From Sambucus nigra (lineage: Eukaryota; Streptophyta; Magnoliopsida; Dipsacales; Adoxaceae), in assembly GCA_949130495.1 (NCBI GenBank), contig CASBWL010000040.1, positions 2,780,674 to 2,844,673 on the forward strand: a stretch of 64,000 bases of DNA, given 5' to 3'. The position numbers were made by a program, and so were the translations under genes. Of the stretch, positions 24,721-37,400 are shown in pieces; within the stretch, counting starts at the first letter, position 1; each line of letters opens with the position of its first letter. The notes under the pieces were generated by a model. That model ran no database searches. It was not told the DNA's origin and was given only the letters and a program-made list of their open reading frames with translations.

Positions 24721-25680
24721 GTATAGTCTTTAGTTTTTATATATTTTTTTAGGTTTATAATTACTTTAATTATAAATATCACATTACAGTTAAAGTTTAA
24801 TAAGTAAAAAAAGACATATACAAAAAAACTTTAAGGTATGATTTTTTTGCAAATAAAATAGATGAATCAATTACACTTGTTCATTGTTTTTTTCTATAAA
24901 CATACAATTAAGTAAAAACTCAAAAAATAAATGAGACAATTAATGTATGGGCCGTAATAGCTAAGTACATTTTTCGTTTAGTCCACCTAAAGTTTTTAGT
25001 TTTCCAAAAGTCCCGTGTCTATATATTTGATGAATTTTTCATAAGTAAGATAAGAAAGAGTATTTGTGGGTGTTTTATACGGCGGGAAACCTTTTAAAAA
25101 AAATAAAAATATTTAAACTAAATGTTAATTAAAAAATTATTGAATGACTTTTCATCGAATGATAAAAAAGAAATGGGGGGGGGGGGGATTTAAAAAATAT
25201 ATTTTTTAATTTGTTGTGAGAAATAAAGACAAATTACTAAAGCATTAAATTTTTTTTGATTAAATAGGGCAAGTCTAAGGTATAATAGAAAGTAAATCTA
25301 ATATTCAACTTGGTTGATTGGCCGATTTTTATGTAAAATAAGTGTCAACCCTAAAAAGAATAGGTACCAAAATATAAATTGGACAAATGAGTGGGGCATA
25401 TGTAATAATTATATTTTTTTCCTCAAATAAGCATACGCATTTGGGAGTAGGTTCTAAGTTTTTCACATTAAATGTGATACATATCAGCGCACATTTAAGG
25501 TGATGAATCATACAGGTAATTTATATTCAGAACAAGATAACATTTACGAGCATATAACCGTTCGTTTATTTCCAGTAATATTTACACTCAAACACCTTAA
25601 ATATCCTCACACACACAAATACCATAACACCATCTCTCTCTCTCCTCTCAAGTACCATAATTCCCTTATAGACGATTTGA

Positions 25681-25715
<35 letters not shown>

Positions 25716-26013
25716 TCTCTCTCTCAAATACCATAAATATGAGATTTCTCTGTGTTTACCTCCGGATTCAAGATCCGGATCCCCTCGTTTACCTCCGGGT
25801 TCGATCTATTTTTGATGGAATTGGTGTTCTATCTATTTTTTGTGTTTAAACTCTTTGCTAGATTTGAAGATCCAGTAACCTCTGATTTGGTGTTCAAATT
25901 TTTTTATCTACGATTTTTTCATTTTTTGTGTTCGATTTGGTTGAATTTCCGGATTTGTTCGATTTGGTGTTCTGTAATTTTTTGGGTTCTGTAATTTCAA
26001 GTTTTAAAGTTTA
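24721..26013. other. Unassigned AT-rich DNA; target region of the L1 insertion
   Basis: No coding region is supported. It contains an 11-12-bp G run near 25178 and CT repeats at 25681-25725. At 25760-25800 there is a short TTTACCTCCGG direct repeat. The sequence AAGTTTTAAAGTTTA at 25999-26013 is the left target-site duplication of the LINE. Confidence 0.5.
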
Positions 26014-26339
26014 AAAATAGGTACCTACATTCTCTCTCTATCTATTAGAGTTTTTCTCTCTATCCATTAGAGATTCTTTCTATATCTGTTTCTCTCTTCT
26101 CTATTCCATCCTCACTTCCTTTTATCCTTTCTTCTCCTGACGTTGTCTTTACTCTAGTAGATAACCAGTGAAATTGTTTTGCTGTTTGTGACCCTATAAA
26201 TATAGTAAGCTGGTTTTTCCTATTTAAAATACTCTGGATTGATCCTGTTTCGGGGTGTGTGATTTTGTTTGTCCTGCTCTACTCTTTATTGTGGACCCTC
26301 GCTGCTTTTTAGCACTGCCTCATTGCTTCTGTAGCGAAT

Positions 26340-28356
26340 ATGTCTTTTTCTCTTCCCAAATCTGCCTACTCTGCAGGTGAGGGATTGTCTTCTCTTATTG
26401 GGAAGGTCATCTCTTCTAGAAATTCCAATCTGGATCATATTGAAGGTCTGGTTACTAAAGTTTGGAAAGCTAAAGGTGATGTAAAGATTGCCAAAAATGA
26501 ATTCAATACTTTTAGTTTTGACTTCAATAATGTGGCTGATGCTGACAGAATACTGGAGCTCTCTCCTTGGTCTCTTTCGAATGGTCTGCTTGTTTTAAAA
26601 GCATGGGATGAAAGACTTTCTGCTGATGAAATTGGTTTTACCGCATTTGAAGTCTGGGTTCGTATTCATGGACTCCCTAAAGACAGGTACAATGTTGAAA
26701 GCGGGAGAATTATAGGCCAAATTTTGGGTCTTTGTATCCAGGTTGATATAAAGCCAAGCCTTTACTCTTATATGAGGCTGAAGGTTTCCTTGCCAATCAA
26801 TGATCCACTTGCTCGTGGTTTTACCCTGCAACGTGAGGAAGGTGACAAATGGATCAATTTTACTTATGAAAAAATTAAGAGATTCTGTTTTAATTGTGGA
26901 AGGATTGACCATGTTCAAGAAGAATGCACATCTCCAACCATTCTTGTCTTGGATCATGAAGTTGCTTATGGTAGCTGGATGATTGCCTCACCATCTTTCA
27001 AAGAATTAATGGATTTCTTCCTCAAGAAATTGCACTGCTTCACCTCCCCAAAGTGTACCACCCAAACTTTCAAAGGCATTAATGACTCCCCATCCACCCA
27101 ATCACCAAATCTGTCTCTTAACCTCTCCCAGGCCATCTCTAGCAATCCAATCAGCTGCACTTTATTTAATGCTGACCTCCTTACTACATCACCTTCTAAA
27201 TCTGTGTCAGGGATTAATGACATTTCCACAGATACTTCTTCATTGCATACTGACTGTCTGGTCCAAGCTTGACCTTACTATCTATGAGAATGCATGGGTT
27301 ACAGATGGGGAATGTCTTATCTCAGTTAACTCTAAGACTTCAAACCCAACCAACCAAGAACACCAGAGTACCATCATTATCACACCTCCACTTACTTGCT
27401 GTCCTATGCAAACTACCCACTCCGTTAGTACATCCCCTAGGTTTTATCACATTGAAACAACATCTAAAGATATTGGATCCCAACCTTTTCCCCCCAAAAT
27501 CTAATTTTGGTCCTGAATTGCTTGAACTTCCCAACCCCATTAAACAAACTCAACCATTTCGGAAAACTAAACCTCCACTCTTCTCTACTTGCCACCCACA
27601 AAAAACCAAAACCCAAGAGATTCATATTCCCAAAAAAAATCGTACCAACCCTTACCAAGGAGACCAATCAGTTAAAAAGATCCACCACAATAAAGTCATT
27701 TGGCCAAGCTCAAACACAGAAGAAAAATCCCAAACACCTCAAACACCAAACCATACCATCCAAAATGATGTCTTACCTAGCCCACCATCAACCACTAAAG
27801 AAATTTATCCTATAGCCAAACCTTACCACCCCAAAACCGTAGATATACCAGAGGATCTAACCACTAAAACACCTTCTCATCACCACCTCCCATCCTTCCT
27901 CTACAACCAGACACCAGATACCATACCATCAAGCCATATTCTGGGACCTTTAAATGTACCAAACCTGCATGAAACCAATGATGTACATAATATCAGAACT
28001 TGCATCTCCAAAAGTAATAAGGGTAAAGAGTTATGGGGCTATCTAACTACCTGTCTCAAGACTTTGCCAATCTATCTATCCAGAAAAGGAAACTCCCCCC
28101 TTATTTCATGGATCCTAACTACAACAAAATGCAAAAAGGGACAAGGTGGTGGCCTGACTCTCAAGTTTCTATGCAATCAGAACCCTTGGAAGGGATGGTT
28201 GAATCTCATTTCCACAATTCTGAGGTACCTGTCAAAAAACAATCAAAGAGAAAAATTGTCAAAACAAAAACCAGAAAAAGAACAGTCACAGAGGTGGAGA
28301 TGGTTGAGTATACTGAAGAGAATTTGGTGGATATTGCAGTTAGCATGTGTACATGA
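26340..28356 (+). pseudogene. L1 ORF1 protein (DUF4283, zinc knuckle), frameshifted
   Basis: ORF1 starts at ATG 26340. Residues about 15-175 form a DUF4283 domain, followed by a zinc knuckle C183-x2-C186-x4-H191-x4-C196. The frame ends at 27272 after 310 residues, inside a Ser/Pro-rich linker. The likely C-terminus continues in other frames, with a Lys/Arg-rich and acidic tail ending at 28356 (QSKRKIVKTKTRKR segment). Such proteins bind LINE RNA and act as nucleic-acid chaperones. At least one frameshift separates the two halves. Confidence 0.85.
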
Positions 28357-28406
28357 TCAAATATCATTATGGTAGAGGGGTGCCCGTCGTGGACCCCTCA
28401 AGATCA

Positions 28407-31400
28407 ATGATTTTTATAGCTTAGAATTGTCAAGGACTTGGCAAGTCTTTGACAATTCATTCTCTTCAAAACCTTTGTGTTTTGGAGAGACCAGAAGTAG
28501 TTTGCTTGTTCAAAACAAAAGCTCAGAATCAGAGAATCGATTTTGTGAGACATTTACTCAAGTTTGATGAAGCTATTAGTGTGGAACCTGTTGGTTTATC
28601 GGGAGGTACTTGTTTATTCTGGAAGAAGCACATTAAAATATCCGTTCTTGAATGCTCTAAGGATTTTTTTGATACCATTATTTCAGCTGATGATGATAAT
28701 GTTCCTAATGTGAGATTCACTTTCACGTATGGTAATCCGAATTTTGATTTTAGAAGAACACAGTGGGAAAGACTTATTTTGATGGCTGGTAACATTAACA
28801 TCCCGTGGCTTTGTTTGGGGGATTTCAATGATATCTGCTCCCAAGGAGAAAAGGTAGGGGATTTGCCTAAATCAGATGGAGAAATCATTTTTTTCAATAA
28901 CATGATCAATCGCTGCCGTTTTTTGGAACTGGATGGTAATGGGTGTAAACTAACCTGGAACAACAAGAGGAAAAGGACGGATAATGTTAGGGAAAAGCTT
29001 GACAGGGCCTTTAGTAATGTGGAATGGTGTCTTTTCTTCCCTAATTCTGTGGTTACTGCCTTGCCGGCTATTGGTTCTGATCATAGTCCAATGGTGGTGG
29101 AGAGTAGTCACAGACCTAGTAGGAAAAAAGGTTGTTTCAAGTTTGAGGTGTTTTGGCTCGAGGATGAGGAATGTCATGTTGTTGTTAAGAAAGGGTGGGC
29201 TTGTCCAGTTTTGGGCTCGGATATGCATCGACTTTCTTCTAAGACATTCAATACCAAAGCTGCCCTTTCTAGATGGAGCAGGAAAAAATTCAAAAACTCA
29301 AAAATTCAAATTGTTAATCTTCAGGAGCAATTGGGTGCCATTCAATCTAGCCCTGGGGTTGATTATTCTGATGGGATGTTAAGGACCATAAGCAACAACA
29401 TTAAAGCTTTATGGATTAGGGAGGAAAAATTATGGGCAGTAAGATCGAGAGTGAAGTGGTTGAACCATGCAACTACTATTCAAAGAAATCAGAAAAAGCT
29501 CATCACCAAACTTAAAAACACGGATGGTCAGTGGATGGAGGGATGTGATGCTTTGGAAGGTCATATCATTGATTACTTCAAATCTCTATTCACTTCTGAT
29601 GGGCTGAAAGACACTAGTGTGGTAACTAATCTTAATCCATGTGTTATTTCTGAAATTATGAATGCCAATCTTATTAAAAGTGTCTCTATCAATGAACTTT
29701 TGGAGGCTATTTTTGATTTGGGGGCTTCTAAAGCTCCTGGGCCCGATGGGATGCCTGGTTTTTTCTATCAAACTTTTTGGGATGACATCAAATGGGATTT
29801 GCTCAAGGCTGTTAATAATTTTTTTTATCTCGGGTCACCTTCTTAAACAGCTTAATGAAACAAATATCATTTTAATCCCAAAAAACCCAAATCCTGAAGT
29901 TATTAGTCAATTTAGACCAATTAGTTTGATAAATTTTTCTTACAAAATCATTTCAAAAATCTTGGCTTCCAGACTTAAACCCATTGTTGAGACTTTTATC
30001 TCTCCCCATCAAAGTGCTTTCGTCTCTGGTAGACTTATTCAAGATAATATATTGTTGCCCAAGAATCTTTTGCTTATCTTAGGAGTAAAAGAATAGGAAA
30101 TTCCTTCGATTGTGCCCTGAAACTTGATATGAATAAAGCGTATGATCGGATTGAGTGGGAGTTTCTTAAACAATCCCTGTTAAGCCTGGGGTTTTGCATT
30201 AAATGGGTTCAGTTAATTATGGAATGCGTCTCTACGGTCTCTTTCAAAGTCAATTTTAACGGGGTGAGTTGTGAGAGTTTCTCCCCGTCTAGGGGACTTA
30301 GGCAAGGAGATCCCCTATCTCCTTTCCTTTTCATCAATGTTGCCAATAGTCTTTCTCTTATCCTCAATAAAGCTACGGATGACGGTTTTCTGAAAGCGAT
30401 CAAGTTAGCTAACTCTTGTCCTCCTATTTCTCATATGTTATTCGCTGATGATTCCCTTTTCTTTTTCAAAGGTAATGTTGGGGAGTGTACAACTCTTAAG
30501 GATTGTCTGAGTACCTACTGTGAGGTTTCGGGTAAAAAAATTAACCTTTTAAAATCTGGGCTTGTCTGTAGTAAAAATATGCCTCTTAACTTGTGTCAGG
30601 TTTTGTCCAACATTCTCATGGTTCCTATTCTTGACAAACCGGGTAAATATCCGGGACTCCCTTCTGATTGGGGTAGATCTAAAAAAGATACTCTTTCATG
30701 GCTTAGAGATAAAATCCTTAACAAAATTAGTGGGTGGAAGGAACAATTTCTCAATCAGGCGGGTAAAGAAGTCCTCATTAAGGCAGTCTTGCAGGCTGCC
30801 CCATCCTATGCCATGTCCATTTTCTAATTTCCCAAGGGCTATTTTAAAGACTTATCGACCAAAATTGCCAATTTTTGGTGGAGTAAGAACAAATCTAACA
30901 AGGGGATCCATTGGAAAGATTGGGGGGTCATTTCTAATCCTAAATGTTTGGGGGGTCTTGGGTTTAAGGATTTCGAAAGACAAAATCAAGAACTTCTTGC
31001 CAAACAAGCCTGGAGGCTACTTACTTTCCCAAATTCCCTATGGGCTAAAATCCTTAAAGGCCTCTATTTCCCTAATTGTACTTTCTGGGAGGTCCCTAGC
31101 AATAGGAAAGGTTCTTGGATTTGGAATAGTATTATGCATGGTAGGAAAATTCTTTTGGATGAAGTTATATGGCAAGTGGGTAAAGGGAGGGACATTAACA
31201 TTTGGGGGCCTAAAAGGATTGGGAAAGATCCTGCCCCTGCCCCTCTTATCCACTCTCATTGCTCTAAAGTGAGTGACCTTATTTCCGAGACCCCGTTTGC
31301 TTGGAATATTGATCTTATTGAGTCTATTTTTCCCGAGAACGTCGCACAAGCTATTTTTAAGATCCCCCTTTTCTGCGCTATTGATCCTGATATTGCTATT

Positions 31401-31880
31401 TGGCTCCACTCCATTGACGGTTCCTTTTCTGTTTCTTTAGCCTACTTAGTTTCTAAACCTCCCACCCCCTACTAACAATCAAGCCCAGTCATCTTATACC
31501 CCCCAACCCGAGTCTGTGGCAGAAAATCTGGAATATTAATGCTCCTCTAAAAGTGAAAAATTTCCTTTGGAGATGTTGTAATAATAGTTTAGCGGTTAAT
31601 TTCTCTTTATGGAAGAAAAATTTGAAAAACAAGCCCATGTGTCCTATATGCCTCAAAGATAAGGAAAATATTGAACATCTTCTATTTGTTTGTAAATGGA
31701 CCTCCTTACTTTGGTATAAATCTCCCTTACCATACCATGTGTTGAATGTTTTTTCATATAGAGTGGAGGACTGGATGCTTAATGTTCTGGAGTCACTGCA
31801 TAAATGGTGCGATTTTAATATCGATGCAAATGCTTTATTCGCGTGTATTTGTTGGATGATGTGGAAAACAAGGAATGAAG
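28407..31880 (+). pseudogene. L1 ORF2: endonuclease, reverse transcriptase, zf-RVT; broken
   Basis: ATG 28407 is followed after five codons by a TAG (28422-28424), where a Trp of the usual WNCQGLG motif is expected. The apurinic-like endonuclease shows CLGDFNDI, LTWNNKR and GSDHSPM. The reverse transcriptase shows APGPDGMPGFF, a FRPISL segment, KLDMNKAYDRIEW, RGLRQGDPLSPFLF and the catalytic FADDS near 30442-30456. Frameshifts lie near 29820 (T run) and 30055, a stop at 30825 and further breaks near 31472. The zf-RVT region at about 31500-31880 contains CPICLKDKENIEHLLFVC. The frame then enters the inserted LTR and resumes at 34916. Confidence 0.92.
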
Positions 31881-34800
31881 TGTGACACCCCGCCTAATTA
31901 AATACCGGACGATCACTCCTTTATTAAATTAAATCAAGGTGAACAGTTGGTTCATTCTCAGCATCACTGTCGATAAAAATAAATTTTCCAATTTAACACC
32001 CTAAATAATTAAGCTAAGTGTCAAAACCATTTTCATACATAACTTTCCAAATTTTATTTAAAGAAAAAGATTTATTTATTTATTAACAACCTTCAATAAG
32101 TAAGAATCACACCACATTAAATTCTGCAACATAAACCAATTAACAGAATACATTCGTCAATCGAATGCCAACGTACGAAATCTAAAATCACATAGCCAAA
32201 CTGAATAAATACCATAGTAACAATACTGGAAAATAGCTGAAATACAAATGTCCCAATAACAATGAAATAATGGAAAGGGGCGACACATGCCCAATAAATG
32301 AGAATGCTAGAAGTGGAGTCAATAAAGGAAGCCGTCTACGCAAGTGACCTGCAACTCCCACCTAAGCTGCAGCACGTTCCTTTTAAGGAATCCTAAGCAA
32401 GACGCCCCTGTGGATGGGCACCTGAAATATATACATATATATACAAGAGAGAGAGAGAGAGAAAAACGGGTCAGAGCCCGAAAGTGTGTTTGATTTAAAA
32501 TACGTTTAGCAAGTATTTAAATTGATACAGGCCAATGCAACAACATATTAGAGCGACACTCTCTTAAGAAATTCTCACCTCTTTTCTAATGTGTACGCCT
32601 ATCGTACTAACCTGCCCAACGGTTTATCTTATCATTTTGTCATACTAACCTTCTCAATAATTTAGCTTAACTGAACTTACCCATAAGATTTCAAAACCGA
32701 ACAATATCATTGTTTAAAAAGGATACTTTATTTTAGCAGCATAATTCTCGTTTTAGCTTATTAATTTATAAAGTTTCCCAGTGATGTATTATACTTTCAC
32801 AAACAAGTATTTACTATTTGAGTCATCAACTATGTCCTACTTAACAAATCACAGTAGGCTGTTTCAAATTTCCAAATCTCATATATATATTAACTACTCG
32901 CATAATATATATAAATAACAACATCCCAAATAAAACTATGGTGCGTGCATACTTCTACTATCCAAATCCCCATATCACTCATATTAAGCGGAATACATTC
33001 GGAATCACTCTCGAAAATGTATTAACAGACATACACAAACAATATTGAGGCGAAGTATAGATTCCAAGTCTCTAAGAGGATGGCACATACTCGCGTCTCT
33101 TAGGACCGTCTGAACTATTGATTCGATAGCCTGTACCAAGGATATCTATCTTCTAGGGTGCAAGTCAATATCCCCCGTAAAGGTCACATCGAGATAAGAC
33201 TGCCCCAGCGCGGTAACCTCAAGGATAGCAAGTAGCGCGGTATGTTTTTCACATGTATATAATATATGTACACACAATCATATAAATATACCACTATTAT
33301 CATTTTAATATAGGTTCCTCTCGTCACCCATAATTACAACATTTATCCTTAATTTCACATTATTAGTATTACGTATAAGGTTTCATCTCTAACCTTAACT
33401 CGAAGGGTTTTCTCACCTATTACGTGACACCCGTGGACTCTATCCTTCCAAGTAGAAAATTCAGTAGGTATACCTCTATTCACTATCGTAACTATTCGCC
33501 GTAATCTCTCACTTGGAATACATAGTTTCATCGTTCATTATATAATTATCCCAAAAACAAAAATTCTCGTCTCATAATAAAGTTCCCAACCCTTATTCAT
33601 ATGTCCTACTAGTCTTTCCTATCTTCCAAAACCTTTTATGAAGAATACCCAAGAATTATTTCACGATAAATTTAATTTAACTAATTAAACAAGGAAAATA
33701 GAAGTCTGCCAAGAGGGGTCGATCGATCGATGTCTGGGGCTCGATCGATCGAACCTTCGATCGATCGAAGCTCTATGCTCGATCGATCGATCAAGCAGGT
33801 GTTTCGATTTCTGCAGAAGTGCAGTTACGGGTTCTACCATTTTTCTTCACCCAAAACCATATTTTCCAACTCTAATCGTCCCAAAAATCCTACTACTAAC
33901 ATTATAACATAATACCAGATGTTTTTAACGTAAAGCATGCGTATATCCATCATTAAACATGACCAAACAACCCAAAATCTCATCTAATCATCAAGAACCC
34001 TAAAGTTTTCTTAACTATGGTTCCAATCAGTTTTCTCCCGAATTTCCTTCTATTATATCATCAAAATTTCGTGGGTTATTCATCTACATCACATAAGATT
34101 TCCAGAATAAAGTTTTAATCTTTTCTCCATGCAAATTCCTATCAAAATTTGGGTTTTCTTTCAGGGATTACACTCGTAATCATTCCTAAACTAATATGGA
34201 AATTGGACCAACGAAATAAGCAAGATAAACACTTGCCTGGGATTTTCAGAGGTCTGGTTTCCAGCTAATTTTGGTGTGGTTGCGTTCTCCTCCTCGCGAT
34301 CTACGCGTTGGTGGTGACGGCGGTGCAAACGGGTGGTGTTTTGGCCTTGAATCGCCTTGAGAGCTCTCTCCTCTCTTCTCCAATGGCCGTTCTAGGGTTC
34401 TGAATGTTCTAACCCTAAATGGATAACCTAACCGGCTGATAAAGGTTGCTAAAATTCGTGGGTTTAATTACCCAATTATGTAAAATGACCAAAATGCCCT
34501 CCCGGGTCACTAATTAGGCCTAAAAACACCCCGAAACCCAAACTAAACCCCCGGGTACACTTTTCTGACTATCTCGACCCTTTCGGACGCATTGGAGCAC
34601 TCAAAACGACTATACGAACAACTTATAAAATATTTACTTTTATTTATCAAAAATTAGTCCCGACGCGACACGGGCGCGTCCCGACTAAAATTCCCAAAAT
34701 TGTCATTTCATTCACTCGTGACATTTAATATAACCAATATCATATATTACTTTACACATTAGTAATATTCAACAATTTCATATAATTACTAACTCTCGTC

Positions 34801-34910
34801 ATGTTAATAATTATAACATAATTAATTTCTGGATTTTTATTAAATAATTCACTCTCATTAAATTTAATAAATCCCCAAATTAATATAGCATAAAAATACG
34901 GGGTATTACA
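31881..34910 (-). mobile_element. Gypsy-type solo LTR inserted in the L1
   Basis: This 3,030-bp unit reads TGTGACACCCCG...CGGGGTATTACA and is flanked by TGAAG at 31876-31880 and 34911-34915. The minus-strand start TGTAATACCCCG and end GTGTCACA are typical of plant Gypsy LTRs. There is no PBS, polypurine tract or coding sequence, so it is a solo LTR left by recombination. Removing it with one TGAAG restores the LINE reading frame (RNE-VIFK). Palindromes of the GATCGATC type lie at 33719-33792. Confidence 0.9.
33719..33792. promoter_or_regulatory. Array of TCGATCGATCGA palindromes in the solo LTR
   Basis: Four blocks of GATCGATCGA-type palindrome lie within about 75 bp, separated by short spacers such as TGTCTGGGGC. 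The paired arrangement with a GGGG spacer is also seen in the LTRs at 40808 and 42361. The 60-residue frame across it is not a gene. Confidence 0.8.
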
Positions 34911-35535
34911 TGAAGTTATTTTTAAGTCTTCTGATATCTTCATTTCCAATGTTATTTCTAAAGCTGTGTCTTTAGCTGTCAGCTACAGTAAGAGCTGCAA
35001 GGATGTTGTGCCCATTCCGAGGACAACTCCTCTTCGTCCTAAATGGTGTTCTAGTGTTTGGAATCCCCCACCCGAAAATTGGCTCAAGATTAATTGTGAT
35101 GGTTCTTTTCTTTCTGAATCTAATATTGGATCCTATGGTTTTATTTGTAGAGACAGTGATGGCAGGATGATGGGTGGACAAGCCACTATTAAGAATTTTG
35201 CCATCTCTGCCTTGGAGATGGAGGCTAAAGCAGTGGCGCTTGCTTTTAACTATATTGCTTCTAATCAGTTCTTTAATATTGTTATTGAGTCTGACTGTAG
35301 CAAAGTAGTGACTTGTATCAATTGCCCTTCTTCAACTATGTGGGAGATTAACAAATTTCTTAAGAAAGCTAAAGAAATTACCAAAGTCAATTCAGCGATT
35401 CGGTTGATGCTTATCCGTAGATCGACAAACTTGGTGGCTGATTGGGTGGTGAAGATGGCGTCCAGATCTCTCCTTCCTCCCAACTGGGTCACTGTTGCTC
35501 CTTCCCCTTTGGTGGATCTTCTTCTTCAAGATTGA
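34911..35535 (+). pseudogene. L1 ORF2 C-terminus: RNase H domain
   Basis: This continues ORF2 after the solo LTR. The segment WLKINCDGSF supplies the first catalytic Asp, ALEMEAKAVALAF the Glu, and IESDCSKVV the next Asp. NLVADWVVKMAS matches the C-terminal (N.vAD.lAk.a) motif of plant LINE RNase H (RVT_3). The frame is open to the TGA at 35533-35535, so this part is intact but lies downstream of many breaks. Confidence 0.9.
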
Positions 35536-35786
35536 GTCTGTGACGCTGATCGAGAGCGTATTGGATGAAGGTTTATTTTGTGGTTAGTAGTGTTTTATCT
35601 CTAGAAGAATTTTGGGTTTGTTTTGTTATTTTCAAGAACTTTGTTTGCTGAATGGTTTGGTTCAGCCATGGTTTTTTTGGGTTTGGCTTTTTGGCCAGTT
35701 TGTCTCTACAGTTTTGTTTTTGACGGTTTTGGTGGCACCTTTATGAAATCTATGGTTAGATGTTAAAAAAAAAGTTTTAAAGTTTA

Positions 35787-36392
35787 TATAATGTTCAATT
35801 TTTTTTTCACTAATTTGAAATAAATTTTATTCACATTTTTTATGGAAATTATTTTTTTCTTGTAAATATATATATATATATAACTGAAATCGGTTTTATT
35901 TTTTTATTTTTATGCAGGATTTTTTTTTATTTATGGAAATCATTTTTTGAGGTGGAAAAAAAGTTTTTCTTAAGAATCAATTTATTTGGTCAAAAATATT
36001 TTTTATTTCTGGAAATAATTTTTTAAACTAAAAATCAGATTTCTTTTTTTGAATTCTTTTTTTTTAAATCATTTAAAAATTTATTTTTAAAAGAATAGGA
36101 AAATTATTTTTAAATAGATTAATATTTTACTCTTGTTTAATATTTTTAAATAATTATATTACACTTGTTTAATATTTTTTTTATATTTTAACTGTTTTTA
36201 ATATAAAAAACGGCTTAGTAGTTTTTAACAATTTTTTAATAGAGTTTTTATATATTTTTAACTTTTTTGAATAAAAAATTTTGAATTTTTTTTTCAAAAA
36301 AGAGAATTTTTTTTAAATTTTTTTTAGAAACACTTTTATTTCATATTTATATAAACAGTACATTTATATGTATATATATGAAGTTTTTTAAA

Positions 36393-36395
<3 letters not shown>
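35787..36395. other. AT-rich non-coding DNA
   Basis: The stretch consists of T-rich and A-rich runs with a TA repeat at about 35868-35883. No coding, repeat or regulatory feature beyond composition is visible. Confidence 0.6.
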
Positions 36396-36396
<1 letters not shown>

Positions 36397-36464
<68 letters not shown>

Positions 36465-36522
36465 GGTAGTACACCTGTGCGAATTGTTTCGCATTGGACA
36501 TGTGTTGTCTGGCGGTGCGCCT

Positions 36523-36560
<38 letters not shown>

Positions 36561-36645
36561 ATAATTTAGCCGTTGATTTATGAGCTCACCCGTCAGGTGA
36601 CACATGTTCAGTCTGCACTTTTAAAATGCGGAACAATCCGCATAA

Positions 36646-36713
<68 letters not shown>
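36397..36713. repeat. Microsatellites flanking and inside a foldback MITE copy
   Basis: (TA)n at 36397-36427 and (AC)n at 36428-36461 precede the MITE-like unit. An (AG)n run of about 17 units lies inside it (36526-36559), and a (TA)n run of about 32 units follows (36649-36713). Confidence 0.95.
36466..36648. mobile_element. Foldback MITE-like element, copy 1
   Basis: The right arm, GTGACACATGTTCAGTCTGC through TGCGGAACAATCCGCATAAG, is the inverted counterpart of the left arm, CTGTGCGAATTGTTTCGCAT through GGACATGTG. The left arm lacks about 15 bp. Copy 2 at 37130-37312 shows the full arms. The interior is largely an AG microsatellite plus CCGTTGATTTATGAGCTCAC. No coding capacity. Confidence 0.65.
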
Positions 36714-36716
<3 letters not shown>

Positions 36717-37076
36717 TAGCAAATCTCAGACATATCAAGTGTGAGTTCCTAGAAAGCGAACCATTTTTTTAAATAGTAAAAAATATATTTTTGGATTGAT
36801 TTTTTATGGAATTTAAACATTTTAGAGGACTTATCCAAAAAAAAATCACCTCAAACTTATGTGTTTTCTATTTAAAAAATGCCAAACTATGTCAGTTTTT
36901 AAGGTATTAAATACTGATATAGTTTGACCGATTTTTTTAAAATACAAAAAAAATATATTTTTAGATGATTTTTTGTAGGTTTCTTGAAATATTTAAATAA
37001 CAAAAAAAAATCAACCCAAAATTCTTTTTTACCATTTTATCAAAAATAATCCGCACGTCGGTATGCATGAGAAAAT

Positions 37077-37124
37077 CTCTCTCTCTCTCTCTCTCTCTCT
37101 CCACACACACACACACACACACAC
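37077..37124. repeat. (CT)n-(CA)n microsatellite
   Basis: CT repeats at 37077-37100 pass into CA repeats at 37102-37124, immediately left of MITE copy 2. Confidence 0.95.
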
Positions 37125-37129
37125 GTGGG

Positions 37130-37312
37130 ACAGCTCTTGTGCGGACCAATCCGCATTTTAAGAGTGCGAACTGGACATGTGTCACCTAACGATAAGCTTA
37201 GAAATTATCAGCTAAATTATAGGCACACTCTTTCTCTTTTCTGTGCTCACCGCCAGGTGAAACATGTTCGGCCCGCACTCTTAAAATACGGACTGATCCA
37301 CATAAGAGTAGT
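37130..37312. mobile_element. Foldback MITE-like element, copy 2
   Basis: The arms of about 54 bp are inverted repeats. The left arm contains TGCGGACCAATCCGCA, TTTTAAGAGTGCG and GGACATGTGTCACCT. The right arm contains AGGTGAAACATGTTCGG, CGCACTCTTAAAATACGG and ATCCACATAAGAG. Each arm includes a small self-complementary stem TGCGGA...TCCGCA. It sits between a CA repeat and a TA repeat, as copy 1 does. Confidence 0.7.
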
Positions 37313-37400
37313 ACTATATATATATATATATGTGGATGGTGACAGAAAAAAATAGAAGACTTATTGCAAAAATAAAAAGAGAACAAACTTACTCTAACAT

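Larger units (their letters stand above)
26014..35771 (+). mobile_element. L1-type LINE, full length, interrupted by a solo LTR
   Basis: The element is bounded by a 15-bp duplication, AAGTTTTAAAGTTTA, at 25999-26013 and 35772-35786, and ends in a short A run. A 5' UTR of about 325 bp is followed by ORF1 (DUF4283 and zinc knuckle). ORF2 follows with endonuclease, reverse transcriptase, zf-RVT and RNase H domains. Removing the 3,030-bp solo LTR and one 5-bp repeat leaves about 6.7 kb, a normal full length for plant L1. Stops and frameshifts in both ORFs make it inactive. Confidence 0.93.

Noticed and set aside
33730..33912. 60-residue frame with RSIEPSIDRSSM repeats
   Set aside because: Translation of the TCGATCGA palindrome array in a solo LTR.
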